Source of the DNA: Methylophaga sp.
GTDB taxonomy: Bacteria; Pseudomonadota; Gammaproteobacteria; Nitrosococcales; Methylophagaceae
Assembly: GCA_002706095.1 (NCBI GenBank)
Contig: PAJP01000024.1
Coordinates: forward strand, 1-46,187
Length of the DNA: 46,187 nt
Reading direction: 5' to 3'
Under the pieces are notes generated by a model. That model worked only from the letters and a program-made list of their open reading frames with translations. It had not been told where the DNA came from and did no database searches. Every line of letters begins with the position of its first letter. Position 1 is the first letter of the stretch. A program made the translations under genes and the position numbers. Positions 7,526-14,755 of this stretch are shown piece by piece.

Positions 7526-8343
7526 ATCAGAATGATAAAGATCAGGCGCTGACCAAGTGTGCCATGCAGGTTGAGCCAGCGCTCTGGGGCTACGATAAAA
7601 TCAAAGCCTTTTGCGGCGTGATAATCCAATGGGATGATTACCAGCAACGCCGCACCGAACTCATCAACGAACCAGATGACGCGGAAGCGCCTGAGTGGGC
7701 ACGGTGGAAGGCGCAGGATGGGGATGGAGAATGGTACTGGCATGAAGCCCAGCCGCACAGCGATGAGCATACGTGGGACATGTATTGCCCTAACGATGAA
7801 AATCAAATGATTGCATCGTATGGAAAAATCCCCGCAGGCCACGACTGGCGAAAAACACTAAAACCAGTGAATCAATATATGAGCAATAATGAGCCAGTTA
7901 AGAGCCGGAATGAGCCGCACGGCATAACAGGCGTAAAGCATCGCGTTGACCGCCAACTAAACCAAGCTGCTAGCAGTTTGACTAACTCACAGGCGCGTGA
8001 ATTTTCGGAGGAGTTCAAAACATGCAGCGACGGCCAGCCATGCGGGCAGGAGGATTATTGCACCGACTGCCCCAACGCTCCACATGCTCAGGATGCGCGA
8101 CGGCTGGATTGGCAGTTAATGCAGGATATGAAGAAGCCACGATATCAGGATGCGAAAGGAGACGACTGGATAGACGAGTTTGCTCGAACGGCCACGGCTG
8201 AAGAGTTTCATGGCGCTATGCGGTTTACCATCGGTAAATATAACCGACGCATGGGTAAAAAAGATGACATGCTGAAAGAAGTGCGTAAAATGAAAGACTA
8301 TTGCGCCCGCTGGGAACAGTACATCCTAGCCAAACACCGATAA
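7522..8343 (+). CDS. DUF3310-like protein (C-terminal domain)
   Basis: A 273-aa protein. The last ~65 residues (DWIDEFARTATAEEFHGAM, then FTIGKYNRRMGKKDDMLKEV and RKMKDYCARW) match the DUF3310 pattern of a helix, K-Y-x-x-R, K-x-D-D and a final helix, found in phage proteins such as T7 gp1.7, a nucleotide kinase. The middle holds a Cys cluster (CSDGQPCGQEDYCTDCPNAP, about 172-192) that could bind zinc. The N-terminal ~110 residues are Trp-rich and resemble small phage proteins. A nucleotide-metabolism role next to dUTPase is plausible but not shown. Confidence 0.6.
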   Translation: MNQNDKDQALTKCAMQVEPALWGYDKIKAFCGVIIQWDDYQQRRTELINEPDDAEAPEWARWKAQDGDGEWYWHEAQPHSDEHTWDMYCPNDENQMIASYGKIPAGHDWRKTLKPVNQYMSNNEPVKSRNEPHGITGVKHRVDRQLNQAASSLTNSQAREFSEEFKTCSDGQPCGQEDYCTDCPNAPHAQDARRLDWQLMQDMKKPRYQDAKGDDWIDEFARTATAEEFHGAMRFTIGKYNRRMGKKDDMLKEVRKMKDYCARWEQYILAKHR

Positions 8344-8531
8344 CACGCCTGCCCCGTGGCGTAAATAGCGGGGCTTACCCAAAGCTGGCCTAGTGGGGGA
8401 GCAATAACGCCAGCAGCGATTGACGAAACGCCTCCTAGCCTCGCTATCCCTATGCGACAGGGACGCAGGCAAACCGCCACGTGCGGTAGTTTCGGGCAAT
8501 CGCCGTACGCCCCACGAGACGGGGCTTTTTT
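8344..8531 (+). ncRNA. Candidate structured RNA ending in a terminator
   Basis: No credible reading frame fills this 190-bp stretch, yet it contains at least five hairpins in series: GCCCCG/CGGGGC (8351-8374); a long stem of about 10 pairs with single-base bulges (8387-8398 with 8431-8440); TCCCT/AGGGA (8447-8463); CCGC/GCGG flanked by AAA/TTT (8471-8492); and the terminator stem (8509-8525). The series ends in a T-run. That is the layout of a small structured RNA at the end of a transcription unit. No known RNA family is recognised, and a simple 3'UTR with stacked hairpins remains possible. Confidence 0.45.
8509..8531 (+). terminator. Rho-independent terminator
   Basis: Stem GCCCC (8509-8513) and GGGGC (8521-8525) with a 7-nt loop, followed by six to seven T. 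It ends the main early operon. Genes at 8554 and 8771 lie beyond it and need read-through or antitermination. Confidence 0.85.
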
Positions 8532-8553
8532 ATACTCAAAAAAGGAGCGGATC

Positions 8554-8769
8554 ATGCTATTAGCAATGAGCAAATACGAACAACAGATATTCGAACAGCA
8601 ACGCCAGCAGTGTATAGCCGCAGGCTCGCGGTCTATCAAGCGGCAAATCAAGGACTACCCCGGGCGCGTCGTGTCTATTAAAACTGCTGAACAACGCATG
8701 CGGTACAAAGATATGTCGCTGCATGATGCGTGCGTGATCCCCGTTGGCACGTTTAAGCAGGGGTGGTGA
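8554..8769 (+). CDS. Hypothetical protein (71 aa)
   Basis: A 71-aa basic protein with AAAGGAG upstream of ATG 8554; a second ATG at 8566 (MSKYEQQ) is possible. It is rich in Gln and Arg (YEQQIFEQQRQQCIAAGSRSIKRQIKDYPG) and helical at the N-terminus. It lies directly after a terminator and ahead of a double-HTH protein, so its expression may depend on read-through. No family recognised. Confidence 0.65.
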   Translation: MLLAMSKYEQQIFEQQRQQCIAAGSRSIKRQIKDYPGRVVSIKTAEQRMRYKDMSLHDACVIPVGTFKQGW

Positions 8770-8770
8770 T

Positions 8771-9133
8771 ATGAGAAGTCTAGACGAAACAGACTTAGCG
8801 TTTATACGTGAAACGTATCCAGACCCCTCGTGGACACTGATTCAGATAGCTGAAAAGCTCGATAAGTCAGACAGCACAGTATTGCGCGCCGCGCGCCGCA
8901 TGGGGCTTAGTCGACCCGATAAGTTCCAATGCCCTAACGTAGACTGGGAAACGATTTGGTATTCATATCTTTCATGCAGGTCTTACAAGAAAGTAGAGGA
9001 GCAGACAGGCATTAGTCAGAAGGCTGCGATTAAGGCGGTAAGAAGAATGAAGGAAATGACCGAAGCAGAACGAATAATGCGGTGGAATCGATACCGCGTT
9101 AAGCACGACATGCCCTTGTTTACCAAGTGCTAG
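8771..9133 (+). CDS. HTH protein, candidate late-gene regulator
   Basis: A 120-aa protein, ATG 8771 one base after the previous stop. Two helix-turn-helix-like segments are visible: WTLIQIAEKLDKSDSTVLRAARRMGL (about 24-50) and CRSYKKVEEQTGISQKAAIKAVRRM (about 72-97). It is the last early gene before the strong terminator at 9199-9226, the position where many phages keep their late activator. It could act on the leftward late promoters, which have good -10 boxes but poor -35s; this is inference. Confidence 0.65.
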   Translation: MRSLDETDLAFIRETYPDPSWTLIQIAEKLDKSDSTVLRAARRMGLSRPDKFQCPNVDWETIWYSYLSCRSYKKVEEQTGISQKAAIKAVRRMKEMTEAERIMRWNRYRVKHDMPLFTKC

Positions 9134-9198
9134 TGGCCTACAATTTACTTGTCGTCAAACCTTCCTTGAAAGCACAGCTACTAACCGACGCAAAGCCA

Positions 9199-9226
9199 GC
9201 CCCGACCACCAATCGGGGCTTTTTTT
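9199..9226 (+). terminator. Terminator closing the rightward early operon
   Basis: Perfect 7-bp stem GCCCCGA (9199-9205)/TCGGGGC (9213-9219) with seven T after it. It sits between converging transcription: the early operon from the left and the HNH gene from the right, whose stop codon begins 2 bp away. Confidence 0.9.
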
Positions 9227-9227
9227 A

Positions 9228-9797
9228 TTACTTCCAATATGCACCAGAAAGAACTTTTTTTACTGTTGCTACAGATACGCCGTATTTTTCAGCCATATCT
9301 TCACGGCTGTAACCTGACCCCCTGCCATTTTTTGCTCTTCTTGGTAGTGATCGCATTTCATCGGCTTTTTCTTTTGTCAGCTTAACGCATCGCCTATTTC
9401 TTCCTTGCTCCACACTGGTTGCCCATTTGCAATTATGTGGATTATACCCCTTGTTATTGTCAATTCTTTCAATGCTAGTGTTTTCTGGCCTTTCGCCCAT
9501 ATCTTTCTTAAATTGAAAAAAGTCATTTCGCCAAGATTCGCAAACATGAATTCCTCTTTTTCCGTAGTGTTTATATGCTTTGCACTTTGGGTTATGACAC
9601 CTATCAATCATGTGGCTCCATGTTTTAAAAAGCTCTTCCCCCCACGCTCCGTGCTTATATCTTGAAGAATCCTTACCTCTCCTGGGCTCAGGAAAATGCA
9701 GGGGATCGCCATACTTTTTCCATCGGAGGTAATGCGCGCGGCAAAGGTTATGCTTTTTAACATGAACTGAATTTGAGCAATTTTCTATTTTACACAT
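9228..9797 (-). CDS. HNH homing endonuclease
   Basis: A 189-aa free-standing HNH endonuclease. The N-terminus holds a small Cys/His cluster (residues 2-22). The core has WSHMIDRCHNP (60-70) and SIERIDNNKGYNPHNCKWAT (108-127), the pattern of phage HNH homing enzymes. The C-terminus (about 158-185, SREDMAEKYGVSVATVKKVL) is a helix-turn-helix for target binding. ATG 9797 has AGGGG upstream and its own -10 box at 9827-9835. Base composition is clearly more AT-rich than the neighbouring lysis genes, consistent with recent acquisition. It sits at the end of the late block, between the holin gene and the converging early operon. Confidence 0.9.
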   Translation of the reverse strand: MCKIENCSNSVHVKKHNLCRAHYLRWKKYGDPLHFPEPRRGKDSSRYKHGAWGEELFKTWSHMIDRCHNPKCKAYKHYGKRGIHVCESWRNDFFQFKKDMGERPENTSIERIDNNKGYNPHNCKWATSVEQGRNRRCVKLTKEKADEMRSLPRRAKNGRGSGYSREDMAEKYGVSVATVKKVLSGAYWK

Positions 9798-9826
9798 TTT
9801 AATCCCCTATAGATCCCTAGGTGGAT

Positions 9827-9835
9827 ATTGTAGCA
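9827..9835 (-). promoter_or_regulatory. Extended -10 promoter for HNH gene
   Basis: Minus-strand TGCTACAAT (-10 TACAAT at 9827-9832) lies about 30 bp before the HNH start. It belongs to the TGCTAnAAT family used throughout the late region. Confidence 0.55.
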
Positions 9836-9852
9836 GCAAATAGAAAATAATT

Positions 9853-10383
9853 CTATCGTTTTAGCACCCTGTCAATAAAGCTTGGAGCCACACCTACCTG
9901 CTTGTCGTCACTACGCTTCTTAACGTTAATCCCCAGCGCTGCGCCCATTGTCACGAACAGCCACACCAGCATGCCTGTAAACTCGCCATCACTTACAACA
10001 GTAGGGTCTTTCACGATAGTAAAAGCCATTGAACCTGCCAGCGTGCCGAGTGATAGCGTAAATACCCATCCAAGTGCCGGCCTCCAGCCGGATTTAAACC
10101 ACCCATCTTGCTGCGCTTCAACGCGCATCGTCTCATTGACCATGCGCTGCCTATCTAGGTCTGCGTTAATTCGTGCGCGCTCAATTTCAGCTTCTAGCTC
10201 ACGCAGTTTTAGCGCGGCTTGCGGGTCTTGCTGTAGCGCGGCTTGAACTGCCTCCGGACTGTCCTCAACGCCCAACAGCTTAGCGATACCGCTACCAACT
10301 GCGTAACCAGCGCCACCGTATAGAGCACCGCCCAAAGCTGGCGCAGCTTTCGCCACCGTTTCTGCGACATCTCTCCAGTTCAT
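9853..10383 (-). CDS. Holin, three-TM GTA type
   Basis: A 176-aa protein of the '3TMs holin' family first named in gene transfer agents. A hydrophobic N-terminal segment (about 12-36), a charged coiled-coil stretch (about 52-92) and two C-terminal TM helices (ALGWVFTLSLGTLAGSMAFTI, about 103-124, and MLVWLFVTMGAALGI, about 138-153) follow the family order, including the conserved GWFKSGWRPALGW motif before the second TM. It forms the membrane lesion that lets the endolysin reach the cell wall. Its ATG overlaps the endolysin stop by 4 bp, so the lysis genes are coupled. Confidence 0.85.
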   Translation of the reverse strand: MNWRDVAETVAKAAPALGGALYGGAGYAVGSGIAKLLGVEDSPEAVQAALQQDPQAALKLRELEAEIERARINADLDRQRMVNETMRVEAQQDGWFKSGWRPALGWVFTLSLGTLAGSMAFTIVKDPTVVSDGEFTGMLVWLFVTMGAALGINVKKRSDDKQVGVAPSFIDRVLKR

Positions 10384-11000
10384 CCAAGCACCTCAATGCA
10401 GCGCTCATAGCGCCGCTGTCTGTCATCTAATCCATTCGTGCCGCCGTTAATGCGCCGCGTAGCGGTCACAATGTCAGCGCCAACGGGAACGTTGGTCACG
10501 TAAAACCAGCATGCCGCAAGCGCTCCAATGCCCGGCTCTAACAGCGAATCAGGATACAGCACTGGCTCTCTGCTGTTGATCGCGTCAGCAAACCGGGTGT
10601 AATTGTAGCGCCCTGTTAACTGAATAGGGCCGCGTCCACGGAACAACCACCCATCGCCGTCCTTATCGTTACCCATGCGCCCGCCGTACACGTTATTAGC
10701 GAGCGCCTCGGGATTGTGCGCGTATTGCGACGCGATGCGATCATTGGGGAACCGTGACGGCCATACCTGCATCAATCGTCGGGCGCTATACGATAGGTTT
10801 TCTTCCAGCGTGTTGAGGTCTTGGCTTTCGTGCCCTACCTGCGCAAACAACATGGCCCGGTCATCTCGGCGCACGTCGAAAAACTCGATAGCGTCATCGA
10901 ATGCTACCGCCCACTGAGTAGGGTTAGGGCAATCCGGCAAGCAGTTGGCTAATTGCTCAGGTGTGATATGCCGATAAATCTCTGCTTCATCTAGCCACAT
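10380..11000 (-). CDS. Endolysin, glycoside hydrolase family 19
   Basis: A 206-aa (ATG 11000) or 208-aa (GTG 11006) GH19 muramidase/chitinase-like lysin that cleaves peptidoglycan glycan strands. The catalytic glutamate is in QVGHESQDL (Glu58), followed by LEENLSYSARRLMQVWPSRFP, a family signature. RGRGPIQLTGRYNYTRF (about 121-137) is the substrate-cleft signature. No signal peptide is seen, so release depends on the holin. The gene starts inside an amidase-like remnant in another frame (10991-11092), and the AGCGGGG in that remnant serves as its ribosome site. Confidence 0.92.
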   Translation of the reverse strand: MWLDEAEIYRHITPEQLANCLPDCPNPTQWAVAFDDAIEFFDVRRDDRAMLFAQVGHESQDLNTLEENLSYSARRLMQVWPSRFPNDRIASQYAHNPEALANNVYGGRMGNDKDGDGWLFRGRGPIQLTGRYNYTRFADAINSREPVLYPDSLLEPGIGALAACWFYVTNVPVGADIVTATRRINGGTNGLDDRQRRYERCIEVLG

Positions 11001-11092
11001 AAACACCCCGCTTTACCCACCGCGCCGGGGTCGCTGTCGCTATGCCCCGCGCTGATAAAAAGCGTTTTGGTCTGCATGAGTTTTTCGCTCAT
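10991..11092 (-). pseudogene. N-acetylmuramoyl-L-alanine amidase remnant (N-terminal 33 aa)
   Basis: A 33-codon frame with a good ribosome site (AAGGAA) and ATG at 11092. After an eight-residue lead it reads TLFISAGHSDSDPGAVG, the characteristic first strand and zinc-ligand loop of Amidase_3-type endolysins (F-I-S-A-G-H-S, then D-P-G-A). It runs out of frame three codons after the endolysin ATG. The likely history is replacement of an amidase endolysin by a GH19 endolysin, leaving the old start region as a short upstream frame that may couple translation to the new gene. The alternative, chance similarity over 17 residues, is unlikely. Confidence 0.65.
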
Positions 11093-11109
11093 TTGTTTGG
11101 GTTCCTTTA

Positions 11110-11130
11110 GAGCGCCCGCGCAGGGCGCTC
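11110..11130 (-). other. 5'UTR hairpin of lysis operon
   Basis: A perfect 8-bp stem, GAGCGCCC/GGGCGCTC with a 5-nt loop, lies just upstream of the AAGGAA of the amidase-remnant frame and about 8 nt into the transcript expected from the box at 11146. It is a candidate mRNA-stability or translation-control element for the lysis genes. Confidence 0.5.
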
Positions 11131-11145
11131 AGTTAGGGTATTGAC

Positions 11146-11157
11146 AGTTTAGCACAA
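11146..11157 (-). promoter_or_regulatory. Extended -10 promoter, lysis operon
   Basis: Minus-strand TTGTGCTAAACT (-10 TAAACT at 11146-11151) lies between the tailspike stop and the lysis genes. No -35 box at the right distance, as in the other members of this family. Confidence 0.6.
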
Positions 11158-11185
11158 TGCGGGGCGCGGGCTTGCGCCGTAGTGG

Positions 11186-14100
11186 TTATAGCAGTGCGTC
11201 GGCCAAAACTGCCATTACAAACGCTTCTACCTCTCCTTGCTTAAGCTGATATTTGTCACCCGCTTCAACTGCCAGTGTTATTACCTCGCCGCTCTCTGGG
11301 TCAATTACAGCATCCTGTGCCCCCCACTCGTTATAGCAGAACATGCTGTACTCGTGAGCGTTTAGTCCCTGGCGTGTAAACGCTCGCTCCACCTCTTGCG
11401 CAATCCAACCCACATGCCAGCGCGCTTCGTTACCGCCTGCTTTTTCACGCTCTACCGCTGACTTCCATTTCCATTTGACGATCAGCTTTGCCAAGTCTTT
11501 AGCGACAGCTTTTTCAGCATCGCTAAATCCCTGGATTTCTGTTTTGAGTCTCTCGTCGGATGTAATAACAGGGCTATTTACAAAGTATCCATCTTGCCAA
11601 GCCGCCTCTGGCTGCCCATTATCCATGGCGTCGTTTGCAGAGGGACGTAAAGTTGTGCCGAGTGCAATAATGCGATTACCGTGAGGGGAATGATTAGCGC
11701 CGAAAACTTGCAGCATTGAGCCACGAGAGCTACTAACAGCGCCGCCCCCTGTTAGCGATGCAAACTTGTCATCGCTGCCCGACGACGTTGTAGGCTGTAA
11801 AGACGCATAGTTGCCGACAGCGCGAACCGAATTTTCAACATACAGCAAACTATGATATGACGCCCCTTCTGCTCTTGCTTCAACCCAAGATCGGGTATCA
11901 CCAACAGCGCTGGAAGTATCACCCACTGCCAACCGCTGCATCACCTGAGTGCGCTCATAGTTTACAGGAGCCAGAACCCTAGATAGGTTTCCTTCCCGGT
12001 ACTGGCCTAGCGTTCGTGTATCAACTCCGCGTAGAACAATGTCATTCTTACCTGCCCTTTTCGAAAGAGGAAAGCGGAACGCAAAGATATCGGGCTGGTA
12101 GCCATGCCCTATAAATTCGTCATCAACGGACGACGTGTTTAACGAGTAGCGAGTCTGTATTCGGTAGTCCTCGCTACCAAAGAAATAATAAACTGCATCA
12201 TCGGTAAGGAGCGCACTTCCCACACCGCTCCCGCTGCTAGGCTGCTCGCCAGCATAAATACCGTATCCAAGGGTGGTTACTGTGTAGTTTGACCAGTCTC
12301 CTGCCTCTGCATTAGCAACGGGGACGCGCATCATAAATGAGCGCGTGCGTCCCTGTACGAAGTGATTGATTGCTGGTGTATCCCATTCATCGGGCCGCCT
12401 TTCTGTCCCGAACGCGAACAATTCACCATCATGCACAACAAATGGGATGGGGTCGTAGTGGATTTGCCCCGGGAACCTGTGCCCTGTCCACGTCTGTCCG
12501 TAGTCATCACTGTGCAGAAAAGCACTACCGTTAACTGTTGTACTCTGACTGCGAGTAGTCAGGTACATCTTGCTGCCATATATTTTGACTGACGGCTCCC
12601 CAGAACTGGCCTCGAACTCGGCAGGAATGCGACGTTTTTCAAACGTAGGAGTGCCGTAAAAATCACTGACGCGAATAACCCCCACTTCACGCGGGCCGCC
12701 TTGTCCGTTGTGAAAGCCGAAGAACAGTTCTTGAGTTCCCGGATTGTCAGTAAACGAATGTACGTGCGTAAGCGGCAAGCCAGTGGCATCGGAAGGGAAC
12801 AGCGGCATGTTTGTAATGCGGTAGTTGTTGTAGTACCAGCTAGTTGCTAAAAACCAAAGTTCGCTACCCGTATCGGTAACGGTAACTGCTGATGGCGTCC
12901 CTTTATCGACTGTGAAAGTATCATTATCAATAACGGAAACTACAGTTAAATCCCCCGAAAGTCCACTAACACCGTCCCCTTTTACCCCGCTAAAACTTAC
13001 CGTGTCCCCTGAAACCAGCCCATGTTTAGGATGATGGATTGTGGCAATAGAACTCCCATTAACTAAATCAATACCTCCGCTCTTATTTGCCGACCAGTCC
13101 AAAACTCGGTCATAAAGGTACAGTGCATTAACCGAGTTATCAGAAACATTTCGCTCTTCAACACACATTACAAATCGAGAGTCTTTCACGCCCGCAGCAA
13201 ATACATTGTAGCCGTATAACGATGGGTTGGGATGCTGGTCTAGTATGATCTCAGGGGCGCTGTACGTATTGCCGTTATCAAACGACGTTACCCACGCAAT
13301 GCGTGTTGTGTCGTAAGTGTGCCCATGTGCCATTTGGAAAGGAACAAAGATTCGATTTTGGAACGTAAACGCCTTATTCTCCGTCCACGTCGTATAAAAA
13401 GGTGTCGATGTTATCTTACTAATTTCGCCATTTAGGTAATCCGATGTGGGGTATTCAATAGAATCTACTAAGAAGTTAGCATTCTTAAACCTAATAATAT
13501 CAGGAATACTAACACAAAGGTATGTAAGTCCGTTACCATCAATAGCCCAATCAGTACCCTCCGCCGCTGAGATTGCGCCAGTGTCGTCAGTGACGCCATC
13601 CCCAGCAGCACCAAACGCCATCAATGTGACATAGCCGTTTGGCTGCCAGTCGGCACCGTCAAACGTAAACGAGGAGCCGCGAACGTTAGCAGATTGGCCG
13701 CTCGACAGTCCGCTTTTCGGCAGCGCCCGCAAATCAGCGATGGTGTCAACGTAGATGACAGCCCCGCGCACCAGCAGCCCGCCCTGGCCGGTAGACACGC
13801 CAGCCGCCAACTCCTGCCGCAACGCAGCATCACCTACGGTCACAAACGCGCCACTCTCTGGCAATCCTGCGCCAGTGGTGGTGTATGGCAGATCAGTGGT
13901 TCCGGATAACCGCCAAAACTCGCCACTGCCGTCGCGCACTACCTGATTGTATTCAGTGATCTCAATGCCTGCGGCGTAGTCACCTGCAAACTGATACCCG
14001 CTGGCGGCGATAAAATCGTTGAATCGATCCTGTTTGTCGGATTGAGCCGCCTGAAAATCCCCTTCACGGCGCGCCTGGTCGTCTTGAAACTCCGACTCCA

Positions 14101-14248
14101 TTCCCGCCCAGCTCAGGCGATTATTGCCCAGCCGATCAGGATAGCTGTTTTCAGAGCCGTTAATCAGACGGTCTGCGTTCTCTGCGTTGTCATACAAATC
14201 ACGCGGGTCAGCGCTGCCGAGGGGGTTTTGAGTATTATAGGTCGTCAT
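11186..14248 (-). CDS. Endosialidase-like tailspike with C-terminal S74 chaperone
   Basis: A 1020-aa trimeric tailspike. Residues 1-~200 are an adaptor/stalk. Residues ~205-245 (AFGAAGDGVTDDTGAI) are a short pectate-lyase-like cap, and ~290-700 form a sialidase-type beta-propeller with Asp boxes at SFDNGNTYSAP (322-332) and HSDDYGQTW (579-587). A lectin-like insert (ATIHHPKHGLVSGD, 402-415, to NDTFTV) interrupts it. The arrangement follows endo-N-acetylneuraminidase of coliphage K1F as I remember it. E551, R566 and R617 have the same spacing (15 and 51 residues) as the K1F catalytic residues E581, R596 and R647. The C-terminal 124 aa are a peptidase S74 chaperone that cuts itself off before Ser897 (SDERLKTE). 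It should depolymerise a polysialic-acid-like host capsule. Confidence 0.85.
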   Translation of the reverse strand: MTTYNTQNPLGSADPRDLYDNAENADRLINGSENSYPDRLGNNRLSWAGMESEFQDDQARREGDFQAAQSDKQDRFNDFIAASGYQFAGDYAAGIEITEYNQVVRDGSGEFWRLSGTTDLPYTTTGAGLPESGAFVTVGDAALRQELAAGVSTGQGGLLVRGAVIYVDTIADLRALPKSGLSSGQSANVRGSSFTFDGADWQPNGYVTLMAFGAAGDGVTDDTGAISAAEGTDWAIDGNGLTYLCVSIPDIIRFKNANFLVDSIEYPTSDYLNGEISKITSTPFYTTWTENKAFTFQNRIFVPFQMAHGHTYDTTRIAWVTSFDNGNTYSAPEIILDQHPNPSLYGYNVFAAGVKDSRFVMCVEERNVSDNSVNALYLYDRVLDWSANKSGGIDLVNGSSIATIHHPKHGLVSGDTVSFSGVKGDGVSGLSGDLTVVSVIDNDTFTVDKGTPSAVTVTDTGSELWFLATSWYYNNYRITNMPLFPSDATGLPLTHVHSFTDNPGTQELFFGFHNGQGGPREVGVIRVSDFYGTPTFEKRRIPAEFEASSGEPSVKIYGSKMYLTTRSQSTTVNGSAFLHSDDYGQTWTGHRFPGQIHYDPIPFVVHDGELFAFGTERRPDEWDTPAINHFVQGRTRSFMMRVPVANAEAGDWSNYTVTTLGYGIYAGEQPSSGSGVGSALLTDDAVYYFFGSEDYRIQTRYSLNTSSVDDEFIGHGYQPDIFAFRFPLSKRAGKNDIVLRGVDTRTLGQYREGNLSRVLAPVNYERTQVMQRLAVGDTSSAVGDTRSWVEARAEGASYHSLLYVENSVRAVGNYASLQPTTSSGSDDKFASLTGGGAVSSSRGSMLQVFGANHSPHGNRIIALGTTLRPSANDAMDNGQPEAAWQDGYFVNSPVITSDERLKTEIQGFSDAEKAVAKDLAKLIVKWKWKSAVEREKAGGNEARWHVGWIAQEVERAFTRQGLNAHEYSMFCYNEWGAQDAVIDPESGEVITLAVEAGDKYQLKQGEVEAFVMAVLADALL

Positions 14249-14275
14249 ATCATCACCATAGAAAATGTTAATAGC

Positions 14276-14287
14276 ATTCTAGCACAC
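14276..14287 (-). promoter_or_regulatory. Extended -10 promoter, tailspike gene
   Basis: Minus-strand TGTGCTAGAAT (-10 TAGAAT at 14276-14281) lies 28 bp before the tailspike ATG. A 6-bp hairpin GATAGC/GCTATC (14289-14305) lies just upstream. Confidence 0.6.
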
Positions 14288-14305
14288 TGATAGCTTTATG
14301 CTATC

Positions 14306-14755
14306 CTATGGTGCTGGCCATTCGCGGTTTAGGGCTAGATCGATGATGCTGCTGCCAGCCACGAATTGCGGGAAATCCAGCCACTCCGGCGGCAGCGTCT
14401 GACGCTCAAATATCTCCACCTCTGCGCTATATTGCAAAAGTTGGGGGCTAATCATCGTTGGCCCGGAGTAAATATCCGTAAATCTCACACGCTCAGTTTG
14501 GAAGCCTAGCGCTGTCTTGACGGGCATGTCATGCCACGCTGCACCATCCATCACGCCATACCTAAACCACACTTCAAAGAGTTGCGCCTGCGAATTAGTC
14601 ATCACCCACTCTAGCTGCACGGTCTGCGGAACTGACGTAAACCGACGCCGCTGCCTGGCGCGCCCGCTGGCTAGCTGACTGCGCAGCAATGGCGATACTG
14701 TTTGTACGCTGTGGCCCTGCTGTAGCGCCGCTGGTAACTCGCTAGGATAATTCAT
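14306..14755 (-). CDS. Tail tip-associated protein (unknown)
   Basis: A 149-aa protein directly downstream of the TipJ-like gene (4-bp overlap) and before the tailspike. The order suggests a small tail-tip or fibre-attachment protein. The sequence has a conserved core, VQLEWVMTNSQAQLFEVWFRYGVMDGAAWHD, seen in phage proteins at this position; it may be the adaptor that joins the tailspike to the tail tip. No catalytic motif. Confidence 0.65.
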   Translation of the reverse strand: MNYPSELPAALQQGHSVQTVSPLLRSQLASGRARQRRRFTSVPQTVQLEWVMTNSQAQLFEVWFRYGVMDGAAWHDMPVKTALGFQTERVRFTDIYSGPTMISPQLLQYSAEVEIFERQTLPPEWLDFPQFVAGSSIIDLALNREWPAP

